Assembly: GCA_003550325.1 (NCBI GenBank)
Contig: QKWP01000225.1
Location: 43,554 to 107,553, forward strand
Direction of reading: 5' to 3'
DNA from: Gigaspora rosea
Lineage: Eukaryota; Glomeromycota; Glomeromycetes; Diversisporales; Gigasporaceae
DNA: 64,000 nucleotides
Shown here: positions 1-11,253 of the stretch, one piece after another
How positions within the stretch are numbered: position 1 is the first letter of the stretch
Layout: each line of letters begins with the position of its first letter
Notes under the pieces: model-generated
Databases searched by the model: none
Told to the model about the DNA's origin: nothing
Seen by the model: only the letters and a program-made list of their open reading frames with translations
Translations under genes and position numbers: made by a program

Positions 1-35
1 ATATATGTGATATGTGTAACCATTATGAATATTTC

Positions 36-145
36 CTTAGGGTTTGGGTTAGTAACGGAAGGTTAGGGTTAGTGGGTGGATAGGTTAGGGTTAGTACCGG
101 ATAGATTATGGTTAGTGGCAGATAGGTCAGGGTTATTAGCCGTTT
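36..145 (+). repeat. Short degenerate minisatellite with GGTTAGGGTTAG cores
   Basis: About four imperfect units of roughly 24 bp carry GGTTAGGGTTAGT followed by variable spacers such as ACCGGATAGA. It resembles fungal telomeric TTAGGG, but the spacers and the lack of pure hexamers argue for an interstitial minisatellite. Single GGGTTAGGGT runs recur inside MITEs elsewhere in the window. Confidence 0.6.
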
Positions 146-653
146 ACTCACAAAAAGTTTTCTTGGTTCGATTTCGTATTAAATGCACCTGATTTTGTTT
201 ATCTTTTTCTGGCCAATCAAAATCAGATGTGATTATTTCGAGGGTAACATAATTCGCAATAATCACTGAGTTCAGTGTTCTTTAAGTGTCCCCAGTAGAA
301 CAAGTCGACACTTTGAAATTAGGAGTCTTAACCTTCGAAATTAGAGTAGAAGAGTTAGCTCTAGAACGTCTTATCTCCTTTGTATTATTTCTTTTTATAA
401 TAAAACATACTTATTTTCGCCCCCTAAAAACCACTATCACCCTCCTAAAATCTTTCGTCGGAATATTCTTCTTGTCCCCGTGATCATCGTAAAAAAATAA
501 GAGAAATAAGAAAGAGAATTAGTACCCGAATTCTTTCTTGTATTCATACTGAATTGCGTATTAATTACCGCATTGCTTACCTCATTTATCAAATTAGGAT
601 AGCTGCGCGACGCAGTCGCGCTAAAACCAGGAACGTATTAAGTATGACACTAC
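146..653. other. AT-rich non-coding stretch ending in a dispersed repeat
   Basis: No supported gene; a 65-codon open frame at 286-483 has no recognisable content. From about 595 begins a dispersed repeat (AGCTGCGCGACGCAGTCGCG, then CTAAAACCAGGAACGTATT) that resumes at 3037 after the hAT-like insertion and has a paralogue at about 50780. Confidence 0.5.
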
Positions 654-1618
654 TAGAGATGGGTTTCATGCGTGCGCATGATTCCTCAATCATGCGCATG
701 AATGCGCATTAATGCGCATGTTTCCGAATCATGCGCATTTTATCCCATCAAAATTTTATATAGAAAAATTAAATATAAAATAAGTATAATTAACTTTCTA
801 ATCTATCTATATACTTTAATTCTGGGTCTGTTCGCTTTGACATTTTTGATTGGTCGTATTCGAAAATGTGACCTAAATGTAGGAAAGCTAACAGAAATAC
901 GTAAGATGATTATGACTATTATCATGGAGAGTAATTACAACATTCGAGTAATTATTATGTCATTTTTTAATGTCCTTATTAATGCGTTTAAACAGCACAA
1001 GATCGTGAACGTGAATTTTCCAAATTTACTTTTGTTGTTTAATTGCCTAATATTTACAAACTATTTTGGGCTAAAAAATTCCCGAATTTGAAACCGTTTT
1101 GTATAATGGTTTCAAGTTCAAGAATAAGTGCAAGTGCAAGAACAAGTGCAAGAACACGACAAATGCTCCGCTATAGATAAAACATATGATTAATAAAAAA
1201 ATAGTGAATACATTAGCGAATATCAAAAAAGTTACATTCGATCAAATATTTAATGATTGATTTCTAGAATTTTTGGTCTGAAATTTTGCCGCCCAGATTA
1301 TCTGATAATCATTCAAGTTGACTGCAAAGTCAACGGATCGAACTGGGAGCTAAGCAGGAGGCCCCGGCGTGGATGCCAGCGGGAAAAACCCGGTTCAATC
1401 ACTATCCAATTTGAGGAAGGCGCAGGGGGGAATATAAGTGATTAGTCAATTTACCTAATTTGGACGTTTCACATGAAAATTGATATAACAAAGATTTATT
1501 GTAGGTATAAACGCGCAGACATCAGGACAGACTATGGCGGCCCAGAAAGAAAGCAAATTCGCACCCGGCTCTCCCTATCCCCACTGAATCCTGCCATTTT
1601 GCAACCATCCATGTCTAC

Positions 1619-1751
1619 AGCCGGCCTGCGTTACGCAGGTGGGAAACCACCGGCTAATCTAAAGCATCAATCTCAAGCAGCAACAGCTTGACTGCAAACT
1701 CGGGGTCGACAGCCGGCCCGCGTATGCGGGTGGGAAACCACCGGCTGACCC
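1619..1751 (+). other. Two covarying three-stem hairpin motifs
   Basis: Motif 1 (1619-1655): outer AGCCGG/CCGGCT stem, inner stem CCTGCG-TTA-CGCAGG, then TGG-GAAA-CCA with a GNRA-type tetraloop. Motif 2 (1711-1746): the same outer stem, inner stem CCCGC-GTAT-GCGGG, the same TGGGAAACCA arm, plus an extra GGGTC/GACCC clamp (1703-1707 with 1747-1751). The T-to-C change on one strand and A-to-G on the other keep the inner stem paired, so structure rather than sequence seems conserved. Function is unknown; I did not match it to a ribozyme or riboswitch class. Confidence 0.55.
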
Positions 1752-2363
1752 TACAAAATTATACATCAAATGCACTGATGTATGCTGTATATCACACATA
1801 ATAAAGTTCAGTATCCAGCATTTTATGCTGGTGTGCTTCCAAATAAGTATGGTTCACTAGCGTGCGATTCTGTTCGACTAATTTTCTCAGTGACTCGTAG
1901 TTTTTGCGATCTACTAACCAATAAAATTACGGTTATGTTCAAAAGGTGATCAACGAGCTAAAATTCTCTTTGCAACACTTATTTTAAAAATTGGCATTCA
2001 CCCAATAAAACTAAGCTGCATACTATTTGTTATTGGAGTAATGAGCTTTGTAAAAACTTTTTATAGTTAGCTTATACTGATTCAAACTAATCCAGTATAT
2101 ATTCCAATTACTGGTATAGCGAACAAATTTTGTAATAGAATTTTTTTATAAAAACTCATGATAAAAATCAAAATAATTCTAATAAAAACTGGCTCAACTA
2201 TATTGAAATAGATTGTGAATTCTGTGGCAGAATTTTATAATAACATAATTTTAATGCAAACTAACTCAATCTTAACCATATACTGTAGTTAATAGAATAG
2301 TATGTTCAGTAACAAAATTTTTGTGACGATTCAATGCAAACCAACTCAGCATATTTATAAATA

Positions 2364-2712
2364 TTATATGCAAAGTTGATTTTTCGTTTTGCATCATGGA
2401 TTTTAAAATTCGGGACGGACGGCGGATTTTTTCTTCTTTTTCTGCAAATAGAATGATGTTCACATTTAAGTTAAATTTTCATTTTGCACAACAAGGAATC
2501 AAAAAATTGGGCCAGCTTCATATGTTTCCTGTCAGTCCTATCCGTACAATTACGGGAAATTAAAGTCCCTATCGGATGAAAATAGCGGGAAAAAATAAGT
2601 GTCGAAAATCGATCAATTGGACAATTGGAAACTAAAAAAAAAAAAAATTGAAAAAAATTGAAAAAGTGGGGACGGCGGGTAATGCAAAACGAAAAATCAA
2701 CTTTGCGTGTCC
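2364..2712. mobile_element. Harbinger-type MITE (TIR family GGCCAYRCAAAGTTGATT) nested in the hAT-like element
   Basis: Inverted ends read GCAAAGTTGATTTTTCG (from about 2370) and CGAAAAATCAACTTTGC (to about 2706). It is the same family as 11739-12798 and 14162-14484. The outermost left bases are mutated, so the borders are approximate. Confidence 0.7.
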
Positions 2713-3036
2713 TAATGCGAATTTACAGATTTTAACTAAGATTCTAAAATTTTATACAAAGCTCACGTGGCAAAGCCACGGGTCAGGTGTCAAATTATAT
2801 AAGATAGCAACGATGAAGTTTACAATTAGCAAATTTGTAAAAATTTATATATATATATAGGCAAAATCTGATTAAGAATCAATATATACTATCTTTATTT
2901 AGATATATTTTCAATAATAAAGATAAAAATTAAAAAATTTTTTTATCATGCGGTATCATGCGCATTTTATATATCATGCGCATTAATGCGCATTCATGCG
3001 CATTTTATTATAAAATGCGCATTTTACCCATCTCTA

Positions 3037-3500
3037 GGCACGACAGATCGTTTTTGAAAATAAACATATTTTTATTTTATTATTGCGGTTGATGCTGACT
3101 TGAGGCCATTATAAAATAAGTATGATCATATGAAATTCTAGCTTGGTAATAATAATGAATTTTTTTTTATTAATTCATTCTAATAAAGTCTCAAAATTAT
3201 ATGGGTGAACTCTCATTCAGAAGGGTATTTTTTCTCATGATTATTATTTACACACAGTCGTATGCAGTACACATCATAATAATGTAATGGCATAGTTATG
3301 TAAAAGTACTATCATAATTAGGGTAGCTGCGCAGCGTGTGACGCGGCGCAGGATCAGCACGATCACGCGCGTTAAGTTCAAAATGCATGTTAATATTTGT
3401 CAATAATTTGTTAAATTTACTAGAACTTTTTATTTGTATCACATTTTAACTCATTTAGCGCAAATAAAAATAAATTAATTAAAGGCAGACCATTAGTTTG
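3037..3500. repeat. Dispersed repeat, CpG-rich copy
   Basis: Continues the repeat at about 595-653 beyond the hAT-like insertion. It aligns in the same order with about 50837-50908 plus 51875-52195. This copy keeps many CpGs (CGCAGCGTGTGACGCGGCGC near 3330) that read as TG or CA in the other copy. No coding content. Confidence 0.7.
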
Positions 3501-3817
3501 AGTGCTTCAATTATAACATGCTTTATTTATTCTTGCTCAATCAGGTGACTATTAACACCGAGAAAACAGATTCATTCTCCATTAATCACAGATTCGATAT
3601 CAAAATATGTTACAGATTTCTAGAATATCGTAGTAACTACTATTATAAATTTTGAATGATCTAAAATGACGTAATGCGCAGGTAACCAATTAAAACATTT
3701 AAACGGACGAACTATAAATTTAGATGGAAATTTTATAATCAATCGTCCATGTTTGCATCATATTGCATAATCGACTTATGACGTTCAGTATATGTAAAAA
3801 TGTTGACTCCTTCCAAA

Positions 3818-4046
3818 ATGAATAAATGAAAACCATTACTTCTACTAAAAAAGGATTCTGCAAAAATCAGCATAGGCCACGCCCAAAAAACGATCCCTCA
3901 TGTGATCGTACTGGTATATTGTAATTGTGAATAAATGAAAATCATTATTCCAACCCAAAAAGATTTTTCAAAAATCAGCGTAGTGCATCAAAAAAGTTGA
4001 ACTGAACCATCCCTCTCACATTTCATGTGATCGTACTGGTATTATG
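3818..4046 (+). repeat. Imperfect tandem duplication, two ~110-bp units
   Basis: Both units run from GAATAAATGAAAA through CAAAAATCAGC to GTGATCGTACTGGTAT. The second unit carries a short insertion (TTCATGTGATC side). Non-coding. Confidence 0.65.
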
Positions 4047-4065
4047 AATCATTTTTTAATAAAAG

Positions 4066-4201
4066 AACAGGGTGAAACCTGAGTTGCGAAATAGTGAAAT
4101 CCGCTTTGTAGATCGGGTTAGGGTGAAATAAAAGCGGATTTCATCCTCACGTGATGATCATAGAGGTTTCACTATTTCACAACTCAGGTTTCACCCTGTC
4201 G
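4066..4201. mobile_element. 136-bp MITE, TIR AACAGGGTGAAACCTGAGTT
   Basis: Near-perfect inverted arms of about 35 bp flanked by the 11-bp direct repeat TTTAATAAAAG (4055-4065 and 4202-4212). TSD length and long arms suggest a Mutator-like MITE, but the superfamily is inferred. Confidence 0.75.
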
Positions 4202-4309
4202 TTTAATAAAAGTTGGCTAAAATTTAAAACCGATTTTACTTTAAATGGCAAACCATTGATCGTAATTATGAAGTATTACAAATGACATCAGATTATCACT
4301 TCATCAAAG

Positions 4310-4362
4310 TAAATGATTGGCTTACATGTGCCGCGCAGCGGCACATGCAAGCCAATCATTTA
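4310..4362. repeat. 53-bp near-perfect palindrome
   Basis: TAAATGATTGGCTTACATGT... pairs with its complement around a GCA centre at about 4335; the core is CCGCGCAGCGG. No terminator or RNA context is apparent. Confidence 0.7.
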
Positions 4363-4440
4363 CCAAGGAAGCACGTGATCTACATGCTGCATTCTTGATA
4401 TAAATATATAAACCTCCTAACTAAATTTCACCTCGCTTTA

Positions 4441-4675
4441 GGCCGTTCGAAGTTGATTCATTGGTTAACACCACTTTTCCAGGACTCATGGGGGGGGAGG
4501 GGGTAAAATGAAACGAACATATGAAACGAACATATAAAAATGAAGCAATTTCATTGGTTGATGTAAATCAGGTGACTGGTGAGAGTCATTCAGCGTTTTG
4601 ATTGGCTGTTCATTTTTCGGAGGAGGGGGGAGACTTCTGGGGTGATGTTAACTGAAAAATTAACTTCAAACGGCC
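4441..4675. mobile_element. Harbinger-type MITE, TIR GGCCGTTCGAAGTT
   Basis: Starts after TTA (4438-4440) and ends before TTA (4676-4678); ends are GGCCGTTCGAAGTT and AACTTCAAACGGCC. Two truncated right ends of the same family lie at about 5310-5352 and 5618-5660 (GTGATGTTAACC..AACTTCAAACGG). Confidence 0.8.
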
Positions 4676-5158
4676 TTAACATTACATTCCTCTTATAAAA
4701 GAAAGGAGCAAAAATAAATAAATATCGGTATATAATTAATTTATTATAAAACCTATTTTATCCGATAAAAAGAACTTCGTACGTATGTACAATTTTTACA
4801 GGCAAAATTCTCGTGATCTAGTGATCGGATCTGCATCATTTTAAAGTATGTATGCATGGAAATTTGGGTTTCCAAATTCCTATTGGTCGAGCAAATTTTG
4901 TCCCGAATGATTCCGTAAAAGCTAAATGTTTATTCAAATATTTCTTCTCGTTAATACTAGTTTTCTAGCTCTTCACAATCGAACAAAAAGCACTTCGGAA
5001 GCTCTTTATTCAGCAGTTTTTTGTTGAATCGTTTATTGTAAATAAACATATATGAGAGGACAGCAAATAGGAATTAAAATTTTAGCTTTATTTATTATTT
5101 ATTTATTTATTTATTTTTAAGTTTTTAATTCGTTTTTTATTTTTAAATTATTTTATTT

Positions 5159-5260
5159 TAACCGCGAAATAACGCACAGAGTTATTTCGAGTTTCGGCCT
5201 GAATTAATCTTAATTTAGGCCGAAATTCGAAACCACACCCATCGCGTTGTTTCGTGGTTA
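5159..5260. mobile_element. 102-bp palindromic MITE
   Basis: Left arm TAACCGCGAAATAACGC..TTTCGGCCTGAATTAA pairs with a right arm ending GTTGTTTCGTGGTTA. The arms meet at about 5210. No TSD was identified. Confidence 0.6.
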
Positions 5261-5352
5261 TGCAGTATTTATTTTTTTAATTTTTACCGGGAGACATCAA
5301 AGAGGAAGGGGAGGGGTGATGTTAACCGAAAGCTTAACTTCAAACGGGTTTT

Positions 5353-5660
5353 AGGTAGTAATATAATAAGCAAAATTGCCTAAGATCATCAAATTCTTAA
5401 TTTGATTGGTCAGGTATCACGTGATTCTGCTCCGCTTTAGACGACCCCCATATATAGAGCTAAAGTACGTACGTTCGTACATACGTCAGCTACTAGTAAC
5501 TAGTAATATCATGCACGAAGTAATAAATCGAATTTATATATTGAATTTGATTTCTAAATAATGATAATATTTATTTTTTTTTTCATATGTTCATTTTACC
5601 CGGGGGCCGGGGGGCCATTGGGGGGGGTGATGTTAACCAAAAAATTAACTTCAAACGGCC
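5353..5660. repeat. Truncated MITE ends
   Basis: 5353-5450 is the right half of the family seen whole at 38595-38870 (GTAGTAATATA..CACGTGATTCTGCTCCGC..GACGACCCC). 5618-5660 is a right end of the 4441-4675 family. The stretch between holds no gene. Confidence 0.6.
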
Positions 5661-6235
5661 TTAACCTCCCTCTAAAATTAGAAATTTATGTTACATAAAA
5701 CAGGGAATGACCATGAGAAAAAACGTATACCAATCAGCTTTAAGATTTTGCTTCCATTTCAGATGCCATAAAACCATACACTTACGTTCCTGGTACAATA
5801 ACAACCCCGTGACCCGCATTGTCGACCGATCGTCAATCTCCGAATTCGAGCCAATTCAGCCCCGATTCCGGTGAATCCACGTGACAATCGTTACAAGAAT
5901 CTACGATCGGAAGTCGGCATTGAAACCCCATAAGCTACATAGAAAAGGGAGCCCACAAAGATTAATAAAAGAATAATATACCCAAAGACAAGAACAATAA
6001 GAAGTATTAAATCCGATATACTTATCTTAATTCCAACCTATCCGTAATAAGACTCTCCGAACCTTGAGACCCGGACCAAGTCTTTCCACGCCTCTTTCTG
6101 CCTGCCAGTTCAAGGTTTAGGAGTCTTGACCGGTACTTAAATAGTATTTTGGTTAAACACCCGGGTATATAGTGATTATATAGTAAACCCCCGGCAAATC
6201 GAAACTTCACAACGTACGTCGTACGTAACCTCAAT
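5661..6235. repeat. Higher-GC non-coding repeat, related to 53255-53345
   Basis: The segment GACCCGGACCAAGTCTTTCC (about 6067) recurs as gacccagaccaaatctttct near 53299, same strand, with C-to-T differences. A 70-codon open frame on the minus strand (6022-6234) is not supported by splice or domain evidence. This may be an old exon or a repeat. Confidence 0.4.
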
Positions 6236-6990
6236 ATTCTTTATCTATTATCAGATATATTGATATATATTAAACAAAAAATAAAAAAATTCATACAATC
6301 GTAGTAAATTACATGTAGTTATCATCTTGAAACCGCTATAAAAGCATTTAAACATAAACAAATAAATTACATTTGTTGAAATCATCTTATTGAGACGTTC
6401 ATTCTGGTAGTAAAACCATCAAAAACGGATCAGTGAATCAAAAAAGTTATTTGCTATTAAATATTATATATATTTCCTTTTAGCTCATCTCTGATAGAAT
6501 TTTTTACCGATCATAATTCAGATAGTAATTTCAAATCCTTACTACTTATAACCTATTGTAAATTATTGTGTCTATAAAAATAAAAATATTTAGTTCTGGA
6601 TCCTCTTGGCATGCATTAACTTAATACAAAGCCATTTTTAATTGCTTCGAAATAGCTAATAACAATAAAGTTCAAATTTAACTCGAAAATTATATTTTAA
6701 TTTTATAGAGACACTGGTTCAGAACAGTGTTTGTACGAAACCTTCTCCCAAAGTCTGAAACATTTCGGCCCTGGAGGTTCAGTATCGCCCAAAATCCGAA
6801 ACTTTCAAATCGGCCAAACTTCGAAATCGGCGAAATTTCCGAAATTGGCGGATACTTCCGAAATGGGAGAAACTTCCGAAATACCTTGAAAATTTTTTGG
6901 CATTATACATGACCGATATTATCATAAAATTTTAATTACCAAAAAAACAAAATTCACCCATCAATATGATATATCAATAATATTCAATAT
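6230..6990. repeat. Dispersed repeat, CpG-preserving copy
   Basis: Matches 21365-22118 and 22120-22860 in order along its length. This copy retains CpGs (for example TTCGAAATCGGCGAAATTTC near 6818) where the others have TA-rich equivalents. It has no gene and ends where the P450 duplication block begins. Confidence 0.7.
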
Positions 6991-7279
6991 ATCATATATA
7001 TATCTTTAGTAAATGTATTAATAGCTGAAGAATATAACTTATTAAATATTCGATTTATTAGGCTACAATAACCAGAATCTTTAGCTTTATCAAGTTTTTC
7101 GAATACTCAATAATATAAAAACTTATTAATTTGGATCATTTTTAACAAAAAATAAACCTATGTGATGACCCAAAGTTTTTAATCAAATATGTTAAATATT
7201 TAAGTAACATTAAATAAAAATTGTAAGTAGTTAAATTTTTATAAGGATAGGGAATATAATTATAAAAAATAAAAGATTA

Positions 7280-9680
7280 CTATTCACTTCTTCTTTTAAA
7301 AATAAGGTCGATTGGAAATGGAGTCATTGCATTCTTAAATTTTAATTCTTTTTTATGTGTGCTATTTTGTGGCAATGATATTTCATATTTACGCACTATA
7401 ATAAAAAAAAATATATTGTGCATGTAAGTATTCGCATAATGAAATACATTTAACTGAAGTTAAAATACATACACAACAAGCACAGCACTATTCTCTGTTC
7501 AATAAGAGAAAAGTTATTTCCTAGGCACCTATTTGTTTTTTTTTTAAAAAAAAATTAAATTTAATCATTATTATTAAAGTAAAAAATTATGACAAACACA
7601 AATAATTCAACCAACATTCTAGAACCACTTCCAAAAGCCAACCAAGAATAATTCTCATGTTCATTTTCAAACCTCTCAGGCAAAAACTCTTCTGGATTTT
7701 TCCAAAGCTTTGGTGAATGTTGTATCCCATATATAAAGAGAATAATGGGTGTACCAGCTGGAATCAAAAAATTTTTAAGTTTTAAGTCTTCGGTTACTAC
7801 ACGTAATGTCAAACCTCCGGCCTATTTAATAAACCAATAAAAATAAAATTGTAAGTGATATGCAGTAATTACTTTTTTAGATATGCCAGATACTACTGTA
7901 CTAACCGGAGGATATAATCTAAGATTTTCACGAATAACCATATTCAAATACTTTAATTCCGCATGCTGTTCTGATGATGGTGCTAGATTATCACCAAGTA
8001 TTCTCAAGACCTCTTCTCGAGCTTTTTCTTGAACATCCTATATAAATGAAAATTATGAATATTTAACAGTTTAATAAATATGATAACAATAATAAATCTG
8101 CAACTTACTTTATGAATAGCTAAAAGATATAAAAGTGACGATAGGGCCACTGCAGCTAAATTTATAAATATATATATATATATATTTATTTATTTATTTA
8201 TTATTATATGTATGGTAATAACAAAGTTGTTTTTAATGTAATACTTACTTGTGTCATGACCTGCAACCATAAAAATGGCTAAATTACACTATCAAAATCG
8301 AATTATGATAATTAAATTTTTTACTATTTAGACTATAGCAATAAAATAAAACCAAAAATTCATACTCTTAGTTCAATATCTGATAATATTTGATAATCTG
8401 GATCTTCACAAGCTTTTAACATCAGTTCCAAAAGATCACCATTAGAATGTCCAGCAGCTAAGGATTTGCGTTTTTCTTTAATAATATCCTCAAATAAATT
8501 ATTTAACTTGTCAATTTTTCTAAATACTAATTGATTTATGATTGGAATGCGGTCAAGTTGGAGAATAGAAATTAATGGATTTCTAAACACATTCTGAACT
8601 TCATTATAAGCTGTTACGTAGGGATTTTTTGGATCTTCGAGATTCTAAATTTAAAATTTTGTTAAATTATAAATTATCCAACATTTAAGAATTTATTTAC
8701 TCTTACATTAAAATCAAAATTAAAGGCAACTTTTCCAAGAATGTCTAAAGTAAGCCTATGTACGATATTTGAATTTATTAATTTTAATAAACTAATATAA
8801 TTATTGTAAGAATGTTTAATATTAATTTTTTATTACCGTTGCATAAAATCTACAACTTCAATAGGCTTATTATCGACTTTTTCTAAAATATCCATCAATT
8901 TTAATGCTTTTTCAACAAAAAGATGTATAGGTAAAGTTTTAAATGCAGGGTTGCAGACACGTCTACATAAAACTTTACATCAGAAAAATATAATAATTAT
9001 TTGTGATTATTAGAGATGTAATAAACCTGTGTCGCTTCCAAACCTAAAAAAAAACAAAAATATAATGAAAAGATTGTCACAGGAAAATTTAAAACAATAA
9101 ATAAAATGACAAAATAAGACTTACATCACCATTTGAATGAACAACATTAACGCCAAAATACCGTTCAGCTGCAGAATTTGGTAAAATCTTATCGAGCATT
9201 AACTTGGGAAAAATATCTATGAAATAATTTAAAGCACCTCATATAAGTAAATGGAATCCTAATGTGAGATCAATATGAGACATCGAACGATTAATGATCT
9301 ACCATTTCGTAAACACACTTCCTTAGCAACCACTAGATCAGTAATCATGCAAATCCAATTTCCTTTAAAATAAAGCTACCAACATAATAACAATAATAAT
9401 AATAATAATAATAAGCATTTTTTTTAAAGATCTTAATTATACAATCTATATATGAGTCATATAAATAAAATTTTACTTTTATAACGCCATCTCTTTCAAA
9501 ATATTCTTTGCAACGTGAATAAATCTTTGCATTTCCTCCTCGTTTCATAAGTTGTGATATTGCTATACTAAAGAATGAGATCGAGTGAATATCTTTAAGA
9601 GAATCTGGAACTTTATAAGTTGCATAATTGTAAATTATTAATAAGATGATAACGGTCGCTATGAAAATTATGATTTCCAT
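7280..9680 (-). CDS. Cytochrome P450 monooxygenase, paralogue A (13 exons, 489 aa)
   Basis: Haem-thiolate monooxygenase, probably ER-anchored and fed by a P450 reductase; the substrate cannot be told. Exons, all in phase: 9477-9680, 9303-9375, 9125-9216, 9027-9043 (17-nt microexon), 8837-8962, 8707-8755, 8366-8644, 8249-8288, 8109-8155, 7873-8037, 7616-7821, 7473-7528, 7280-7395 (stop TAG). The coding total is 1470 nt, the usual P450 length. The start gives a hydrophobic N-terminal anchor (MEIIIFIATVIILLIIYNYA). Visible motifs are the C-helix WKRHR, the I-helix AGHDTT built across exons 8/9, ExxR in IRENLRLYPP, PERF, and the haem loop FGSGSRMCLG, where an intron splits the ATG codon just before the axial Cys codon. 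I saw no stops or frameshifts. Exon joins are my own reading of GT..AG sites. The family is certain; the subfamily and substrate are unknown. Confidence 0.93.
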
Positions 9681-9772
9681 GTTTAATTTTTAAAATATAA
9701 TCTTTAGCAAACAACTTTATATTTTAATTTTTTTCCTCTTTTATTATTTTGTTGGTATCATCAAAGGTTGCA

Positions 9773-10035
9773 GATGTCGGCACAGGGTGTGCGATATTAT
9801 ATAATATGATCGGATTTTTGCCGATCAACATTTTTACAGTAAATTCAAATCTCTACTATTGTAAATCAGTGTTCCAATAAAAATAAAAATAAATTTTCGT
9901 ATTCCTTATAGCATGCACTATAATTGCTTCGCAATATTAATCGAATTTAATTCAGAAGTAATAGCTACTATCTAAATAATAGGCAAAAAATCCGATAACT
10001 TATATTTAATATTGCACACCCCCAACTTCGGCATC
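9773..10035. mobile_element. MITE directly upstream of P450 copy A
   Basis: Inverted ends: GATGTCGGCACAGGGTGTGC with GATCGGATTTTTGCCGAT on the left, and GGCAAAAAATCCGAT with CACACCCCCAACTTCGGCATC-like sequence on the right. It ends about 90 bp upstream of the P450 ATG. The same element is at 33781-34100 upstream of copy B, so it predates the duplication. Confidence 0.7.
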
Positions 10036-10170
10036 TTAGTGTTCGTTTCTATATTAATTTTTTGCTCAGTGTGAGTAATTTTTTGAAATCACAATATGTA
10101 ATTGTTTTTGCAATCTCCACAAATTCCCGACCCGGAATTTGTCGGAACTGCAAAAATTGTAAATTAGTTA

Positions 10171-10885
10171 TTGTTTGGTGCTACGCTAATTACTTTTTAG
10201 GGAAGATTTTGTTGTATTACGTTTAATTTTGGAAATAGATTTTCGTCACAGCGCGGCACTGTGAAGAGCTAGCTATATTGCGCTCAAAGTATTTTCGCTT
10301 ACGGACATCGGTTGTATATATATGTTAATTACGAATAATAATCAAAAAAGGAAAATAAATGTCCCTGATCGGTAGAGTGATTGATTGTGACTGTACATGC
10401 GGGCCGAGAAAATCCCGAGTTGCAGATCACTGCAGATCACTAACCAATAAAATTGTAGGATCTTCGGTAACATCAACAACAAAGAAAAAATTTTACTATC
10501 AGCAATGTATCATGAAATTTTACCTATAGAGAGAGCTCTTTTATGTTAAAATAAACAAAAAAAGGTGTATTATCAAAAAATTTAGTTTTACATCGGATGT
10601 AGGTCATTTTGTTGACATAAGGGTTCCCGTACGGGGCTTACTATTTATAAGAAAGTATTATCATAAATCATTTCGAGTGTCCTGTACATTTATCATTTTG
10701 TTCATATGATGAAATAACAGACATATACTGTTGTAAGTATGAGTGTGTAAACGAATTTAACTTTTAAGGATATATGTACCGTTACAAGTACATTATTATA
10801 TGACGAAATCTTCTTCACCAATGGCGATAAAGGCAAGCTTTGCAGTATAGAGTAATTCTGCTCGATATAATTGTTTAGATCAAAT
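10171..10885. other. Non-coding interval with a dispersed repeat
   Basis: About 10500-10640 is an inverted copy of about 38130-38255 (CATCGGATGTAGGTCATTTT against AAAATGATCTACATCCGATG). No gene is seen. Confidence 0.5.
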
Positions 10886-11253
10886 GGGTCATGGTACTTT
10901 TTTAAAAATTTTGAGATTTTTGATTCAAATTAAAGTTTCGGTTTATATCTATGTGTATTTTACTTTTTACCCTACGTTGATATAATAATTTATCGAGATA
11001 TTTTAACTTGAATGTAAACCAATTTTTTAACATTCGTGTTCTAAAAATAGATTTACAACCAAAGATTGACGGCTCAATTTAATTAGATTGGTCAATCAGT
11101 GTTTGATAATCACATGACCTTGTTTACTCAGTAATTAATATCTAAAAATAAACAAAAAATTCAGGGGCAAAATTTAGGTTTCACAAACAATTAATCGCTA
11201 TTTTCTCAAAATGGAAACTACCCTTCAGAGGGGGTCTTCCTAGACCATGACCC
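10886..11253. mobile_element. MITE with GGGTCATGGT ends
   Basis: GGGTCATGGT at the left and ACCATGACCC at the right, with further inverted matches (TTTTGAGA/TCTCAAAA) inward. The interior contains ATTGGTCAATCAGTG. No unambiguous TSD. Confidence 0.5.

Larger units (their letters stand above)
654..3036. mobile_element. hAT-like non-autonomous element, 2.38 kb, TIR TAGAGATGGG
   Basis: Ends are TAGAGATGGG (654) and CCCATCTCTA (3036). The flanking 8-mers gacactac (646-653) and ggcacgac (3037-3044) match at 6/8, and an uninterrupted paralogous site at 50829-50836 (gacactac followed directly by agattg) confirms both insertion borders. Both subterminal regions carry clusters of ATGCGCAT-type 8-mers in both orientations (about 668-735 and 2948-3020), like subterminal transposase-binding arrays of hAT elements. 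No transposase frame is visible inside. It hosts a Harbinger-type MITE (about 2364-2712) and the hairpin pair at 1619-1751. Confidence 0.8.
7005..10170. repeat. Segmental duplication block containing P450 copy A
   Basis: Collinear with 31025-34385. It covers downstream flank, gene, introns and upstream flank including the MITE at 9773-10035. The left end joins the repeat 6230-6990, which is not duplicated with it. A (TA)n stretch and small indels distinguish the intron copies. Confidence 0.85.

Noticed and set aside
36-145. Telomere
   Set aside because: The GGTTAGGGTTAG cores are separated by non-telomeric spacers, there is no pure TTAGGG run, and the array is short.
702-1091. 129-codon open frame
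   Set aside because: Lies in the interior of the 654-3036 hAT-like element, composition is what AT-rich DNA gives (Ile/Leu/Phe/Asn), with no domain or splice context.
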